Assembly: GCA_946182825.1 (NCBI GenBank)
Contig: CAMGZH010000002.1
Span: 51,343 to 115,342, forward strand
Direction: 5' to 3'
DNA from: an uncultured Lachnospiraceae bacterium
Lineage (GTDB): Bacteria > Bacillota > Clostridia > Lachnospirales > Lachnospiraceae
DNA: 64,000 nucleotides
Positions within the stretch are counted from its first letter, which is position 1. Each line of letters starts with the position of its first letter. This document shows, piece by piece, positions 35,697 to 45,188 of the stretch. Both the position numbers and the translations under genes were made by a program. Below the pieces are notes generated by a model. It worked only from the letters and a program-made list of their open reading frames with translations. It searched no databases and was not told where the DNA came from.

Positions 35697-36410
35697 ATGG
35701 AAGAAGAACTTTTACCGGTTCCACAACATGTTTCATTGATTTTAGATGGAAACGGACGTTGGGCCAAACAGAAAAATATGCCTAGAACCTACGGACACAT
35801 GATGGGAGCAAAGCGTGTTGAACCCATTATTAAAGCGGCAGATAAGCTGGGAATCCGATATCTGTCCATGTATGCGTTTTCTACAGAAAACTGGAAACGT
35901 CCTCAGGAAGAGGTATCTGCACTTATGAAACTTCTTGCAAAGTATATGAAGATCTGTCTGAAGCTGTCTATGCAGGAGAATATGCGGACCATTATCCTTG
36001 GTGATAAAGAAGGACTTCCCGAGACGTTAAAGAAAGAAGCATTGCGTCTGGAAGAGGAAACGAAAAACAACACAGGTATGACGATCCTGATCTGTATCAA
36101 TTATGGAAGTCGGGATGAAATGCTTCGCGCCATGAAAAAGATGATGGCAGACCTTCAGCGTGAAGGGAAGGATGCATCTACCATTAATGAGGAATTGTTT
36201 TCCTCTTATCTTGATACAGCCGGCATTCCGGATCCGGATCTTATGATCCGCACCAGTGGAGAGCAGCGTCTTTCCAATTACCTTATGTGGCAAATGGCGT
36301 ATGCTGAATTTTATTTTACACCTGTTCCATGGCCGGAATTTACCGAAGAGGATCTGGCCGAGGCTGTTATGGCCTATCGGACAAGAAATCGCCGCTACGG
36401 CAAAGTATAG
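35697..36410 (+). CDS. uppS: Undecaprenyl diphosphate synthase UppS
   Basis: UppS makes the C55 lipid carrier for cell-wall synthesis. The 237-residue product has LILDGNGRWA with the catalytic Asp17, YLSMYAFSTENWKRP, and the RTSGEQRLSNYLMWQMAYAE segment. It leads an envelope-lipid run with cdsA, dxr, rseP and ispG. Confidence 0.97.
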   Translation: MEEELLPVPQHVSLILDGNGRWAKQKNMPRTYGHMMGAKRVEPIIKAADKLGIRYLSMYAFSTENWKRPQEEVSALMKLLAKYMKICLKLSMQENMRTIILGDKEGLPETLKKEALRLEEETKNNTGMTILICINYGSRDEMLRAMKKMMADLQREGKDASTINEELFSSYLDTAGIPDPDLMIRTSGEQRLSNYLMWQMAYAEFYFTPVPWPEFTEEDLAEAVMAYRTRNRRYGKV

Positions 36411-36422
36411 AAAGGAATCTAC

Positions 36423-37226
36423 ATGTTTAAGACCAGACTGTTAAGCGGTATTGTCCTTGTAGCTTTGGCTTTACTGTTTATTGTTACCGGTGGAGATGTA
36501 CTTCTTGCATCGACACTTGTTATTTCTCTTATTGGACTGTTTGAATTTCTGCGGGCTGTGGGAATACATAAATCGGCACTGGCACCTGTGGCATACGGTA
36601 TTACCCTGGTGTATTATGCTTCCCTGAAGTGGGCATTTTTGCCGTCTCATACTATGCTTTGGATTCTGTTTATGATCCTTTTACTGTTTATCTTTGTTTT
36701 TTCCTATCCCAAATATGAGATCAAGCAGATCTCCCAGGGATTTTTCGGGGTTTTTTATGTTGCCGTTATGTTAAGCTATATCTACCTTACAAGGGAGTAT
36801 ACCTTAGGTAAGTATCTGGTATGGTTGATCTTTCTTTGCTCCTGGGGCTGCGATACCTGCGCATATTGCGCCGGTCGACTACTGGGCAAGCATAAGATGG
36901 CACCGGTCCTTTCTCCGAAGAAATCGGTAGAGGGAGCTGTGGGAGGCGTGATTGGCGCTTTCCTTTTAACCTTTATTTACTGCATGGTCTTTCAGGCGCA
37001 GATGGATCTGTCTATCGACAAGATCCTGATTCTTTCCGGTATTGCAGCCATCGGAGGACTGATCTCCATGGTAGGTGATCTGGCAGCCTCTGCCATTAAG
37101 CGCAATGTGGATCTGAAGGACTATGGTCATCTGATTCCGGGACATGGTGGAATTCTGGATCGTTTTGATTCTGTTATCATTACAGCACCCATTATTTATT
37201 ATTTGATTACCTATGCCGTTAGATAG
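36423..37226 (+). CDS. cdsA: Phosphatidate cytidylyltransferase CdsA
   Basis: CdsA forms CDP-diacylglycerol. The 267-residue product is a multi-spanning membrane protein with the C-terminal family signature around SMVGDLAASAIKRNVDLKD and HGGILDRFDS. It starts 12 bp after uppS. Confidence 0.96.
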   Translation: MFKTRLLSGIVLVALALLFIVTGGDVLLASTLVISLIGLFEFLRAVGIHKSALAPVAYGITLVYYASLKWAFLPSHTMLWILFMILLLFIFVFSYPKYEIKQISQGFFGVFYVAVMLSYIYLTREYTLGKYLVWLIFLCSWGCDTCAYCAGRLLGKHKMAPVLSPKKSVEGAVGGVIGAFLLTFIYCMVFQAQMDLSIDKILILSGIAAIGGLISMVGDLAASAIKRNVDLKDYGHLIPGHGGILDRFDSVIITAPIIYYLITYAVR

Positions 37227-37234
37227 GAGTTTTT

Positions 37235-38377
37235 ATGAAATCAATTGCAATTTTAGGTTCTACCGGTTCCATTGGAACCCAGGCTTTATCCGTGATCGCA
37301 GAGATGAGCGATTTGAAGGTCACTTCCCTGGCCTGCGGCAGAAACATCTCTTTGCTTGAGGAACAGGCGCGTAAGTTTATGCCTCATATGATTGCTGTGG
37401 AACGGGAAGAGGATGCGAAGATCTTAAGAGATCATCTTAAGGAGCTTCCCATTGAGGTCCTGAGTGGGGATGAGGGATTGATAGCGGTTGCTTCCGATTC
37501 CGAGGCGGATATGGTTTTGTCTGCTGTTGTGGGCATGATGGGAATTCGTCCGACCATGGCAGCCATCAATGCCGGTAAAGATATCGCACTGGCGAACAAA
37601 GAGACCCTGGTAACCGCCGGACACCTTATTATGCCAATGGCAAAGGAAGCCGGTGTTAAGATCCTTCCGGTGGATTCCGAGCATTCTGCCATTTTCCAGT
37701 GTCTGAAGGGAAACCGACAGTCTCTGATCCGCCGTATCCTGTTAACAGCTTCCGGTGGACCCTTCCGTGGAATGACAGAGGAACAGCTTGAAAAGGTAAC
37801 ACTGGAGGATGCGCTTAAGAATCCGAACTGGTCCATGGGAAATAAGGTGACCATTGATTCTGCCACCATGATCAACAAAGGTCTTGAGGTGATGGAAGCT
37901 CACTGGCTCTTTGATGTGCCGGTGAATCGTATTCAGGTTCTGGTTCATCCACAGAGCATTCTTCATTCTGCTGTTGAGTTTGAGGATGGAGCCGTCATTG
38001 GGCAGATGGGTGTTCCGGATATGAGAATACCGATCCATTATGCTTTTACATATCCGCATCGCGGAGAACTTTCCGGAGAGCCTTTGGATCTGTTTGCGAT
38101 CCGGGAATTGACCTTTGAGCATCCGGATATGGAAACCTTCTTCGGACTGCAGTTGGCATTTGATGCTCAGCTTACTGGCGGTAATATGCCTTGTGTATTC
38201 AATGCAGCAAATGAGGCGGCTGTAGCGGCATTTTTGGATAAGAAGATCCGCTTTACCCAGATTCCGGAACTGATCAGTTCCGCGATGATGGAGATCGACT
38301 ATGAGGATCACCCGGATCTTGACATAATTCTTGCAACAGAAAAAGACACAAAGGCTTTTATCAAGAGCTGTATATAA
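37235..38377 (+). CDS. dxr: 1-deoxy-D-xylulose 5-phosphate reductoisomerase
   Basis: Dxr makes 2-C-methyl-D-erythritol 4-phosphate in the MEP isoprenoid pathway. The 380-residue product has the NADPH site ILGSTGSIGTQAL, ALANKETLVTAGH, PVDSEHSAIFQCL and NPNWSMGNKVTIDSATM. ispG, another MEP-pathway gene, lies two genes downstream. Confidence 0.97.
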   Translation: MKSIAILGSTGSIGTQALSVIAEMSDLKVTSLACGRNISLLEEQARKFMPHMIAVEREEDAKILRDHLKELPIEVLSGDEGLIAVASDSEADMVLSAVVGMMGIRPTMAAINAGKDIALANKETLVTAGHLIMPMAKEAGVKILPVDSEHSAIFQCLKGNRQSLIRRILLTASGGPFRGMTEEQLEKVTLEDALKNPNWSMGNKVTIDSATMINKGLEVMEAHWLFDVPVNRIQVLVHPQSILHSAVEFEDGAVIGQMGVPDMRIPIHYAFTYPHRGELSGEPLDLFAIRELTFEHPDMETFFGLQLAFDAQLTGGNMPCVFNAANEAAVAAFLDKKIRFTQIPELISSAMMEIDYEDHPDLDIILATEKDTKAFIKSCI

Positions 38378-38390
38378 AAAGGGGACAACC

Positions 38391-39431
38391 GTGCAGATCA
38401 TTATTGCTATTTTAATCTTCAGTGTAATCATTATTTTTCATGAGCTTGGACATTTTTCCGTGGCGAAAGCCTGTGGTGTCCGGGTCAATGAGTTCACCCT
38501 TGGACTTGGACCGACGCTCTTTGGCTTTAAAAAGGGTGAGACCACCTATTGCCTTAAACTTCTTCCCTTTGGCGGAAGCTGTGTAATGGAAGGAGAAGAC
38601 GAGGAGAGCAGTGACGACAGAGCCTTCAACAACAAGAAGCTCTGGCAAAAGTTTCTGATCGTTTTTGCCGGTCCCTTCTTCAACTTCATTCTGGCATTTG
38701 TCCTTTCGGTTATTATGATCGCCTGTGCCGGATATTATAAGCCGGTAGCAAAGGAGATCGTAAAGGGTTCGCCGGCAGATACCGCCGGATTAAAGAGTGG
38801 AGATGAGATCGTTGGAATCAACGGCTACGGTGTTCATTTCTATAATGAGATCACCATCTACACTTTTTTCCATAAAGGCAAGGACCTAAACATTACCTAC
38901 CTTCGTGACGGTAAAAAGGGACATACGAGTGTGACGCCGTCTTATGACAAGAAATCCGGTCGTTACCTGATCGGGATCTATGGCAATGCCACCAGGGAGA
39001 AGGCTGATGTGATCACCAGCTTAAAGTATGGCTTCTATGAGATCAAATATCAGGTCTATGTTGTATTTATGTCCCTTCGGGAGCTTGTTCTAGGCCATGT
39101 AGGCATCAACGAAATGTCCGGTCCAGTGGGTATTGTTAAGACCATAGGAGATACCTATACACAGTCTATTCCTTCCGGCATTTTTTATGTGGTCATGAAT
39201 ATGTTAAGTATTTCCATCCTGCTGACATCCAACCTTGGTGTTATGAACCTGTTGCCTTTTCCGGCGCTGGATGGTGGAAGACTTTTGATCTTTATCATTG
39301 AAGGAATTACCCGTAGAAAGATACCTGAGAAGGTGGAGGGTATCATCAATATGGTTGGATTTGTTATCTTAATGGGACTTATGGTCCTTATCATGGGAAA
39401 TGATATTCGAAAACTGATCGTTACCAAATAA
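38391..39431 (+). CDS. rseP: Site-2 membrane metalloprotease RseP/RasP
   Basis: This intramembrane zinc protease cuts anti-sigma factors and signal-peptide remnants. HELGH lies at residues 17-21, a single PDZ domain at about 115-185 (GSPADTAGLKSGDEIVGING), and the C-terminal zinc ligand motif is NLLPFPALDGGRL. I start at GTG 38391, 6 bases after GGGG (38381-38384); the longer frame upstream overlaps dxr and lacks a ribosome site. The product is 346 residues. Confidence 0.95.
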   Translation: MQIIIAILIFSVIIIFHELGHFSVAKACGVRVNEFTLGLGPTLFGFKKGETTYCLKLLPFGGSCVMEGEDEESSDDRAFNNKKLWQKFLIVFAGPFFNFILAFVLSVIMIACAGYYKPVAKEIVKGSPADTAGLKSGDEIVGINGYGVHFYNEITIYTFFHKGKDLNITYLRDGKKGHTSVTPSYDKKSGRYLIGIYGNATREKADVITSLKYGFYEIKYQVYVVFMSLRELVLGHVGINEMSGPVGIVKTIGDTYTQSIPSGIFYVVMNMLSISILLTSNLGVMNLLPFPALDGGRLLIFIIEGITRRKIPEKVEGIINMVGFVILMGLMVLIMGNDIRKLIVTK

Positions 39432-39461
39432 TCCCATGGTTCTGTTATATGGAGGATAGAT

Positions 39462-40520
39462 ATGATTTCCAGAAGAATGACAAAAGAAGTCAAGATCGGT
39501 GATCGCGTGATTGGCGGCGGTCATCCCATCCTGATTCAGTCAATGACAAATACAAAAACAGAAGATGTTGCGGCAACCGTTGCACAGATCAGAGAGCTGA
39601 CAAAGGCCGGTTGCGACATTATCCGCTGCGCCGTACCAACCCCGGAGGCAGCAAAGGCCTTTCGCCAGATTCGGCAGCAGATCGAGATTCCGCTTGTTGC
39701 GGATATCCATTTTGATTACCGGCTGGCCATTGCTGCTATGGAGAATGGAGCGGATAAGATCCGTATCAATCCGGGAAATATCGGATCCACGGATCGCATC
39801 AAGGCCGTTGTGGACTGTGCCAAGGAGAGAAATATTCCAATCCGTGTAGGCGTCAACTCCGGTTCCCTGGAGAAGGAGCTCGTAGCAAAATATCATGGCG
39901 TAACAGCGGAAGGTATTGTAGAGAGTGCATTGGACAAGGTGCATATCATTGAAGACCTTGGATATGACAATCTTGTGATCTCCATCAAATCTTCGGATGT
40001 AATGATGTGCGTGAAAGCCCATGAGCTCATCAGTGAGAAGACCGATCACCCGCTTCATGTGGGAATCACAGAGTCCGGAACCCTACGAAGAGGTAATATC
40101 AAGTCTTCGGTCGGACTCGGGCTGATCTTATCCCAGGGGATTGGTGATACCATCCGTGTTTCCCTGACGGGAGATCCCATGGAGGAGATTTATACTGCGA
40201 AAGAGATCCTGAAGACCCTTGGCATTCGTAAGGGTGGAATTGAAGTTGTTTCCTGCCCGACCTGCGGCAGAACACAGATCGATCTGATCTCTTTGGCAAA
40301 CCAGGTAGAACAGATGGTTTCGGAGTTTGACCTGGATCTTAAGGTTGCAGTTATGGGCTGCGTTGTAAACGGACCGGGAGAAGCAAAGGAAGCGGATCTT
40401 GGTATTGCAGGCGGAATCGGAGAAGGCCTTTTGATCAAGCATGGAGAAGTGGTGAAAAAGCTTCCGGAAGATCAGCTGCTTGAAGCCCTTCGAAACGAAC
40501 TTTCGCATTGGAAGGATTAA
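39462..40520 (+). CDS. ispG: 4-hydroxy-3-methylbut-2-enyl diphosphate synthase IspG
   Basis: IspG catalyses the penultimate MEP-pathway step with a 4Fe-4S cluster. The 352-residue product has cluster ligands in SCPTCGRTQIDL and MGCVVNGPGEA, and the TIM-barrel motif DIHFDYRLAIAAMENGADK. GGAGG precedes ATG 39462. Confidence 0.97.
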   Translation: MISRRMTKEVKIGDRVIGGGHPILIQSMTNTKTEDVAATVAQIRELTKAGCDIIRCAVPTPEAAKAFRQIRQQIEIPLVADIHFDYRLAIAAMENGADKIRINPGNIGSTDRIKAVVDCAKERNIPIRVGVNSGSLEKELVAKYHGVTAEGIVESALDKVHIIEDLGYDNLVISIKSSDVMMCVKAHELISEKTDHPLHVGITESGTLRRGNIKSSVGLGLILSQGIGDTIRVSLTGDPMEEIYTAKEILKTLGIRKGGIEVVSCPTCGRTQIDLISLANQVEQMVSEFDLDLKVAVMGCVVNGPGEAKEADLGIAGGIGEGLLIKHGEVVKKLPEDQLLEALRNELSHWKD

Positions 40521-40532
40521 CGTGAGGTTTTT

Positions 40533-43500
40533 ATGGAAAGAGCTTTTTTTGATGTGTTTCGTGATTTAAAGGAGGATGATTCTGTAAACAGTCCTATCCT
40601 GTCGGCTGCAAAGGTCTGCCGCATGACGACCACGAGAGACCGTTCTTCCATGCGTATCTATCTCAAGGCCAATGCGCTGATCCCCAAGCGTGTCATATGG
40701 AAGCTTGAGGGAACCATTAAAAAGCGCTATTTTCCACAGAGTTCGACGAAGGTTCATATTATCGAATCCTTTGAACTTTCGGAGCAGTATACGCCTGAAA
40801 ATCTGTTTGATGTATACCGTGACAGTATATTAGAAGAGATACATCGGTATTCGGCTCTGCTTTTTCAGGTGTTTTCCCAGACCGACCTTTTGTTTGAGGA
40901 CGATCATCTGACCCTTGTGATCCCAGATCACGTGGTAGGACATTCCCGTGAGGAAGAACTGATCGATGTTCTCGACAAGATTTTTTGTAAAAGATGCGGC
41001 CAGAAGCTGATCATCGACAGCCGGTTCAAAGAGCCGGTAAGCGGTGATTTCGGTAAAAAGGCTGAAAAGCGGATCGATCAGCAGATCGCATCCATCGTTT
41101 CCCGTGTAGAGGCAGCTTCTGAGGAGCTGCCTTCTTCTGCTACAGAAAATACAGATGCTGTTTTGGATGCTCCAAACCCATACGAGAGAGCCGCAGAAGC
41201 AACGGTTCCAGCGCCTGCTGCACCTGTGCCACCTCAGGAAAAAAAGAGGACCTACTCCCTTGTTCGAAGCAACAATCCGGATACATTGTATGGAAGAGAT
41301 GTGTTAGAGGATGCTATGGATATTTCCGAGATCCAGGTTGCTTTGGGTGAGGTTGTGATCCGCGGCCAGATCATTGCGGCGGAGTATCGGGAGATCCGTA
41401 ACGAAAAAACCATTGTCATGCTCACTATCACAGATTATACGGATTCCATCCGTGCCAAGCTGTTTTTACGTAATGATCAGGTGGAACAGTTTTCATCAAC
41501 GGTGAGTGAAGGTATGTTCATCAAGTTGAAGGGAAATGCGGCAGAAGATACTTTTGACCACGAGATCAGTATCGGTTCGGTTCGTGGAATCGTAAAGATT
41601 CCTGATTTTCGTATTCCCCGTATGGATACGGCTCCGGAAAAACGTGTGGAGTTGCACTGTCATACCAAAATGAGCGACATGGACGGAGTTTCCGACGTTA
41701 AAGATATTATTAAACAGGCTAAAAAATGGGGACACAAGGCCATTGCCATTACGGACCATGGTGTGGTGCAGTCCTTCCCGGATGCGGATCATGCAGTGGA
41801 TAAAGATGACGATTTTAAAGTGATCTATGGCTGTGAGATCTATCTGGTGGATGACACCAAGAAGATCGCCACAAACGCAAAGGATCAGTCCTTAGATGAT
41901 ACCTATGTTGTCTTTGATATTGAGACCACGGGTCTAAATGCTGCAGTGGTCGACATCATTGAAATCGGCGCAGTCAAGTTTGAGCATGGACAGATCACAG
42001 AACGTTTTTCCGAGTTCGTCAATCCCCATCGCCCCATCCCGTACCATATTGTGGAGCTTACCAGTATTACGGATGAACAGGTGAAGAATGCACCGGGAAT
42101 CGATGTGATCCTTCCAAGGTTCAAGGAATTCTGTGAAGGAGCCGTACTGGTTGCCCACAATGCGGATTTTGATACAGGTTGTATCCATGCCAACGCAAGA
42201 CGCCTTGGTATGGACTGGGATTTTACCTATGTAGATACCATGCCTCTGGCCCGATATCTGTTACCAAGTCTTGGACGCTTAAAGCTCGATAATGTGGCCA
42301 AGGCACTGAACGTATCCCTGGAACATCATCACAGAGCGGTGGATGATGCAGAGTGTACCGCCCATATTTTCGACAAATTATCCAAGCAGCTTCAAGCGGC
42401 GGGAATTCATACCTTAAAGGAGCTGAACGAAGCCGGTGCCATGGATGAAAATGCCATCCGAAAGGGAAGGACCCACCACTGTATCGTTCTTGCCAAAAAC
42501 GATATCGGACGAATCAACCTTTATCGGCTCTGTTCTCTGGGAAACCTGAAGTATTACCAGAGATTTCCAAGAATCCCGAAGAGTGAGGTTTTAAAGTATC
42601 GGGAGGGTCTTATTATCGGAAGCGCCTGTGAGGCAGGAGAGCTGTACCAGGCACTTTTGTACGGAAAAGATAATGCAGAGATTGCACGTATCGTGAAGTT
42701 TTACGATTATCTGGAGATTCAGCCCAACGGCAATAACGCCTTTCTTCTTCGTGATGAAAAAAGCGGCATTGAATCCGAGGAGGATCTTAACAATATCAAC
42801 CGACGGATCGTCTCTCTCGGAGAAGAGTTTCATAAACCGGTGGTGGCTACCTGTGATGTGCATTTTCTTAATCCTGAGGATGAGGTCTATCGACGGATCA
42901 TCCAGGTGGAAAAGGGATTTTCAGATGCAGACCAACAGCCGCCTCTTTATTTGCATACAACAGATGAAATGATGCAGGAGTTCTCCTACTTAGGTGCCAA
43001 AAAAGCAGAAGAGGTGGTGATTACAAATCCTGGCAGAATCGCGGATATGTGCGAGAAGATCCACCCGACACGACCGGACAAATGTCCTCCTGTTATCGAA
43101 AATTCCGATGAGATGCTTCGTAAGATCTGTTACAACAAGGCTCATGAGATGTATGGAGAAGAGTTGCCGCCTCAGGTAAAAGCCCGTTTGGACCGTGAAT
43201 TAAATTCCATTATCAGCAACGGATATGCCGTAATGTATATTATTGCCCAGAAGCTGGTATGGAAATCCAACGAGGACGGATATCTGGTAGGTTCCCGAGG
43301 TTCTGTAGGATCTTCCTTTGTAGCCACCATGGCAGGAATAACCGAGGTTAATCCGTTGAGTCCACACTATTTGTGCCCGAAATGTCATTATGTGGATTTT
43401 GATTCGGAAGAGGTTCTTTCCTACTCCGGTAATGCCGGTTGTGATATGCCGGACAAAGTCTGCCCGGTGTGCGGACATGAACTTAATAAAGAAGGTTTTG

Positions 43501-45011
43501 ATATTCCCTTTGAGACCTTCCTTGGATTCAAAGGGAACAAGGAGCCGGATATTGACCTGAACTTCTCCGGAGATTACCAGAGTAAGGCGCATGCCTATAC
43601 GGCGGTTATTTTCGGTGACGGACAGACCTTTAAGGCCGGAACCATTGGTACCCTGGCGGATAAGACCGCCTTCGGTTATATCAAACATTACTTTGAGGAC
43701 CGTGGGATTCGCAAAAGAAACTGTGAGGTGGATCGCCTGGTACAGGGGTGCGTAGGGGTAAGACGAACCACAGGACAGCATCCGGGAGGTATCATCGTTC
43801 TTCCTATGGGGGAAGAGATCAACACCTTTACACCGATCCAGCATCCGGCAAATGATATGACAAGTGATATCATCACCACCCACTTCGATTATCACAGTAT
43901 TGATTCCAACCTGTTAAAGTTGGATATCCTGGGACATGATGATCCGACCATGATTCGAATGTTAGAAGATCTTACCGGTCTTCATGCAACGGAGATCCCA
44001 CTGGATGACAAGGGAGTTATGCGTCTGTTTAAGGACACCTCCTCCCTTGGAGTGGAACCTTCCCAGCTATGGAAAAACACTCCTATGGGAACCCTTGGCA
44101 TCCCGGAGTTTGGAACAGACTTTGCTATGGGACTTTTAAAAGAAGCAAAACCCCAGGAATTTTCCGATCTGATCCGAATTTCCGGTCTGTCCCATGGAAC
44201 CGATGTATGGCAGGGAAATGCGGAAGTTTTGATCAATGAAGGCATTGCTACCATTTCTACGGCTATCTGTTGTCGAGATGATATCATGGTCTACCTGATC
44301 CATATGGGAATGGATCCGGAGGAAAGCTTTACCATTATGGAACGGGTTCGAAAGGGAATCGTAGCGAAGGGTAAATGTAAGGAATGGCCAGAATACAAAG
44401 AAAAAATGCGGGCGCACGGTGTCCCTGACTGGTATATCGGATCCTGTGAAAAGATCAAGTATATGTTCCCGAAGGCCCATGCGGCGGCATACGTTATGAT
44501 GGCGTGGCGTGTTGCATACTGTAAGGTGTATTATCCTCTGGCATACTATGCGGCTTTTTTCTCTATTCGTGCAACAGATTTTTCCTACGAGAAAATGTGC
44601 CAGGGACAGGAGATCCTAGAGCATTATCTAAAGGAGCTTGACGAAAAGGAAAAAGCCGGAGAGAAGCTGACAGCAAAGGATAAGGGTTCCTATAAGGATA
44701 TGAGAATCGTACAGGAGATGTACGCCCGGGGCTTTGAATTTATGCCCATGGATCTGTATCGTTCAGATTCAAGGTATTTCCAGATCGTTGACGGCAAACT
44801 GCTTCCTCCTTTTTCTTCCATCGAAGGAATGGGAGACAAGGCGGCGGAGACACTGGCGATCGCTGCCTCTCAGAAAGAATTTTTATCAAAGGATGATCTG
44901 AAGGAAAGGGGTAAAATTTCGGCTACCATCTGTGATACGATGGATCGACTGGGAATTCTGCCGGATCTTCCGGAAAGTAACCAGTTGTCCATGTTTGATT
45001 TTATGAAATGA
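40533..45011 (+). CDS. polC: DNA polymerase III alpha subunit, PolC type
   Basis: PolC is the Gram-positive replicase with built-in proofreading. The 1492-residue product has, in order, an N-terminal domain, an OB fold (about 265-325), a PHP domain (HCHTKMSDMDGV at about 375), an inserted DEDD exonuclease (VFDIETTGLN at about 458, HNADFDTGCIHANARRLG, HHRAVDDAECTAHIF), the rest of PHP, a zinc site (CPKCHY and CPVCGHE) and the polymerase core with PDIDLNFSGDYQ. The C-terminus NQLSMFDFMK fits a clamp-binding motif. Length is slightly above the usual 1430-1460. Confidence 0.98.
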   Translation: MERAFFDVFRDLKEDDSVNSPILSAAKVCRMTTTRDRSSMRIYLKANALIPKRVIWKLEGTIKKRYFPQSSTKVHIIESFELSEQYTPENLFDVYRDSILEEIHRYSALLFQVFSQTDLLFEDDHLTLVIPDHVVGHSREEELIDVLDKIFCKRCGQKLIIDSRFKEPVSGDFGKKAEKRIDQQIASIVSRVEAASEELPSSATENTDAVLDAPNPYERAAEATVPAPAAPVPPQEKKRTYSLVRSNNPDTLYGRDVLEDAMDISEIQVALGEVVIRGQIIAAEYREIRNEKTIVMLTITDYTDSIRAKLFLRNDQVEQFSSTVSEGMFIKLKGNAAEDTFDHEISIGSVRGIVKIPDFRIPRMDTAPEKRVELHCHTKMSDMDGVSDVKDIIKQAKKWGHKAIAITDHGVVQSFPDADHAVDKDDDFKVIYGCEIYLVDDTKKIATNAKDQSLDDTYVVFDIETTGLNAAVVDIIEIGAVKFEHGQITERFSEFVNPHRPIPYHIVELTSITDEQVKNAPGIDVILPRFKEFCEGAVLVAHNADFDTGCIHANARRLGMDWDFTYVDTMPLARYLLPSLGRLKLDNVAKALNVSLEHHHRAVDDAECTAHIFDKLSKQLQAAGIHTLKELNEAGAMDENAIRKGRTHHCIVLAKNDIGRINLYRLCSLGNLKYYQRFPRIPKSEVLKYREGLIIGSACEAGELYQALLYGKDNAEIARIVKFYDYLEIQPNGNNAFLLRDEKSGIESEEDLNNINRRIVSLGEEFHKPVVATCDVHFLNPEDEVYRRIIQVEKGFSDADQQPPLYLHTTDEMMQEFSYLGAKKAEEVVITNPGRIADMCEKIHPTRPDKCPPVIENSDEMLRKICYNKAHEMYGEELPPQVKARLDRELNSIISNGYAVMYIIAQKLVWKSNEDGYLVGSRGSVGSSFVATMAGITEVNPLSPHYLCPKCHYVDFDSEEVLSYSGNAGCDMPDKVCPVCGHELNKEGFDIPFETFLGFKGNKEPDIDLNFSGDYQSKAHAYTAVIFGDGQTFKAGTIGTLADKTAFGYIKHYFEDRGIRKRNCEVDRLVQGCVGVRRTTGQHPGGIIVLPMGEEINTFTPIQHPANDMTSDIITTHFDYHSIDSNLLKLDILGHDDPTMIRMLEDLTGLHATEIPLDDKGVMRLFKDTSSLGVEPSQLWKNTPMGTLGIPEFGTDFAMGLLKEAKPQEFSDLIRISGLSHGTDVWQGNAEVLINEGIATISTAICCRDDIMVYLIHMGMDPEESFTIMERVRKGIVAKGKCKEWPEYKEKMRAHGVPDWYIGSCEKIKYMFPKAHAAAYVMMAWRVAYCKVYYPLAYYAAFFSIRATDFSYEKMCQGQEILEHYLKELDEKEKAGEKLTAKDKGSYKDMRIVQEMYARGFEFMPMDLYRSDSRYFQIVDGKLLPPFSSIEGMGDKAAETLAIAASQKEFLSKDDLKERGKISATICDTMDRLGILPDLPESNQLSMFDFMK

Positions 45012-45096
45012 GTCTAATTTTTTGATGTAGTGTAAAAATATTAGGGCCAGAATAGACATTCTTTATTCGCTTTACCTAGTTTCTATCATTATAATG

Positions 45097-45125
45097 TTGA
45101 TTTTTTGTATAATTTATCAGATAAT
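45097..45125 (+). promoter_or_regulatory. Sigma-A promoter candidate for the chemoreceptor
   Basis: TTGATT (45097-45102), 17 bp, GATAAT (45120-45125) in an AT-rich gap after polC. No sigma-28-like CCGATA core was found in this gap. Confidence 0.55.
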
Positions 45126-45188
45126 AAGTTATAGTTTAGAACTTTTGTTAGTTATATTATGAGGGGTCAGCTGTGAAAGGAGCTAGTT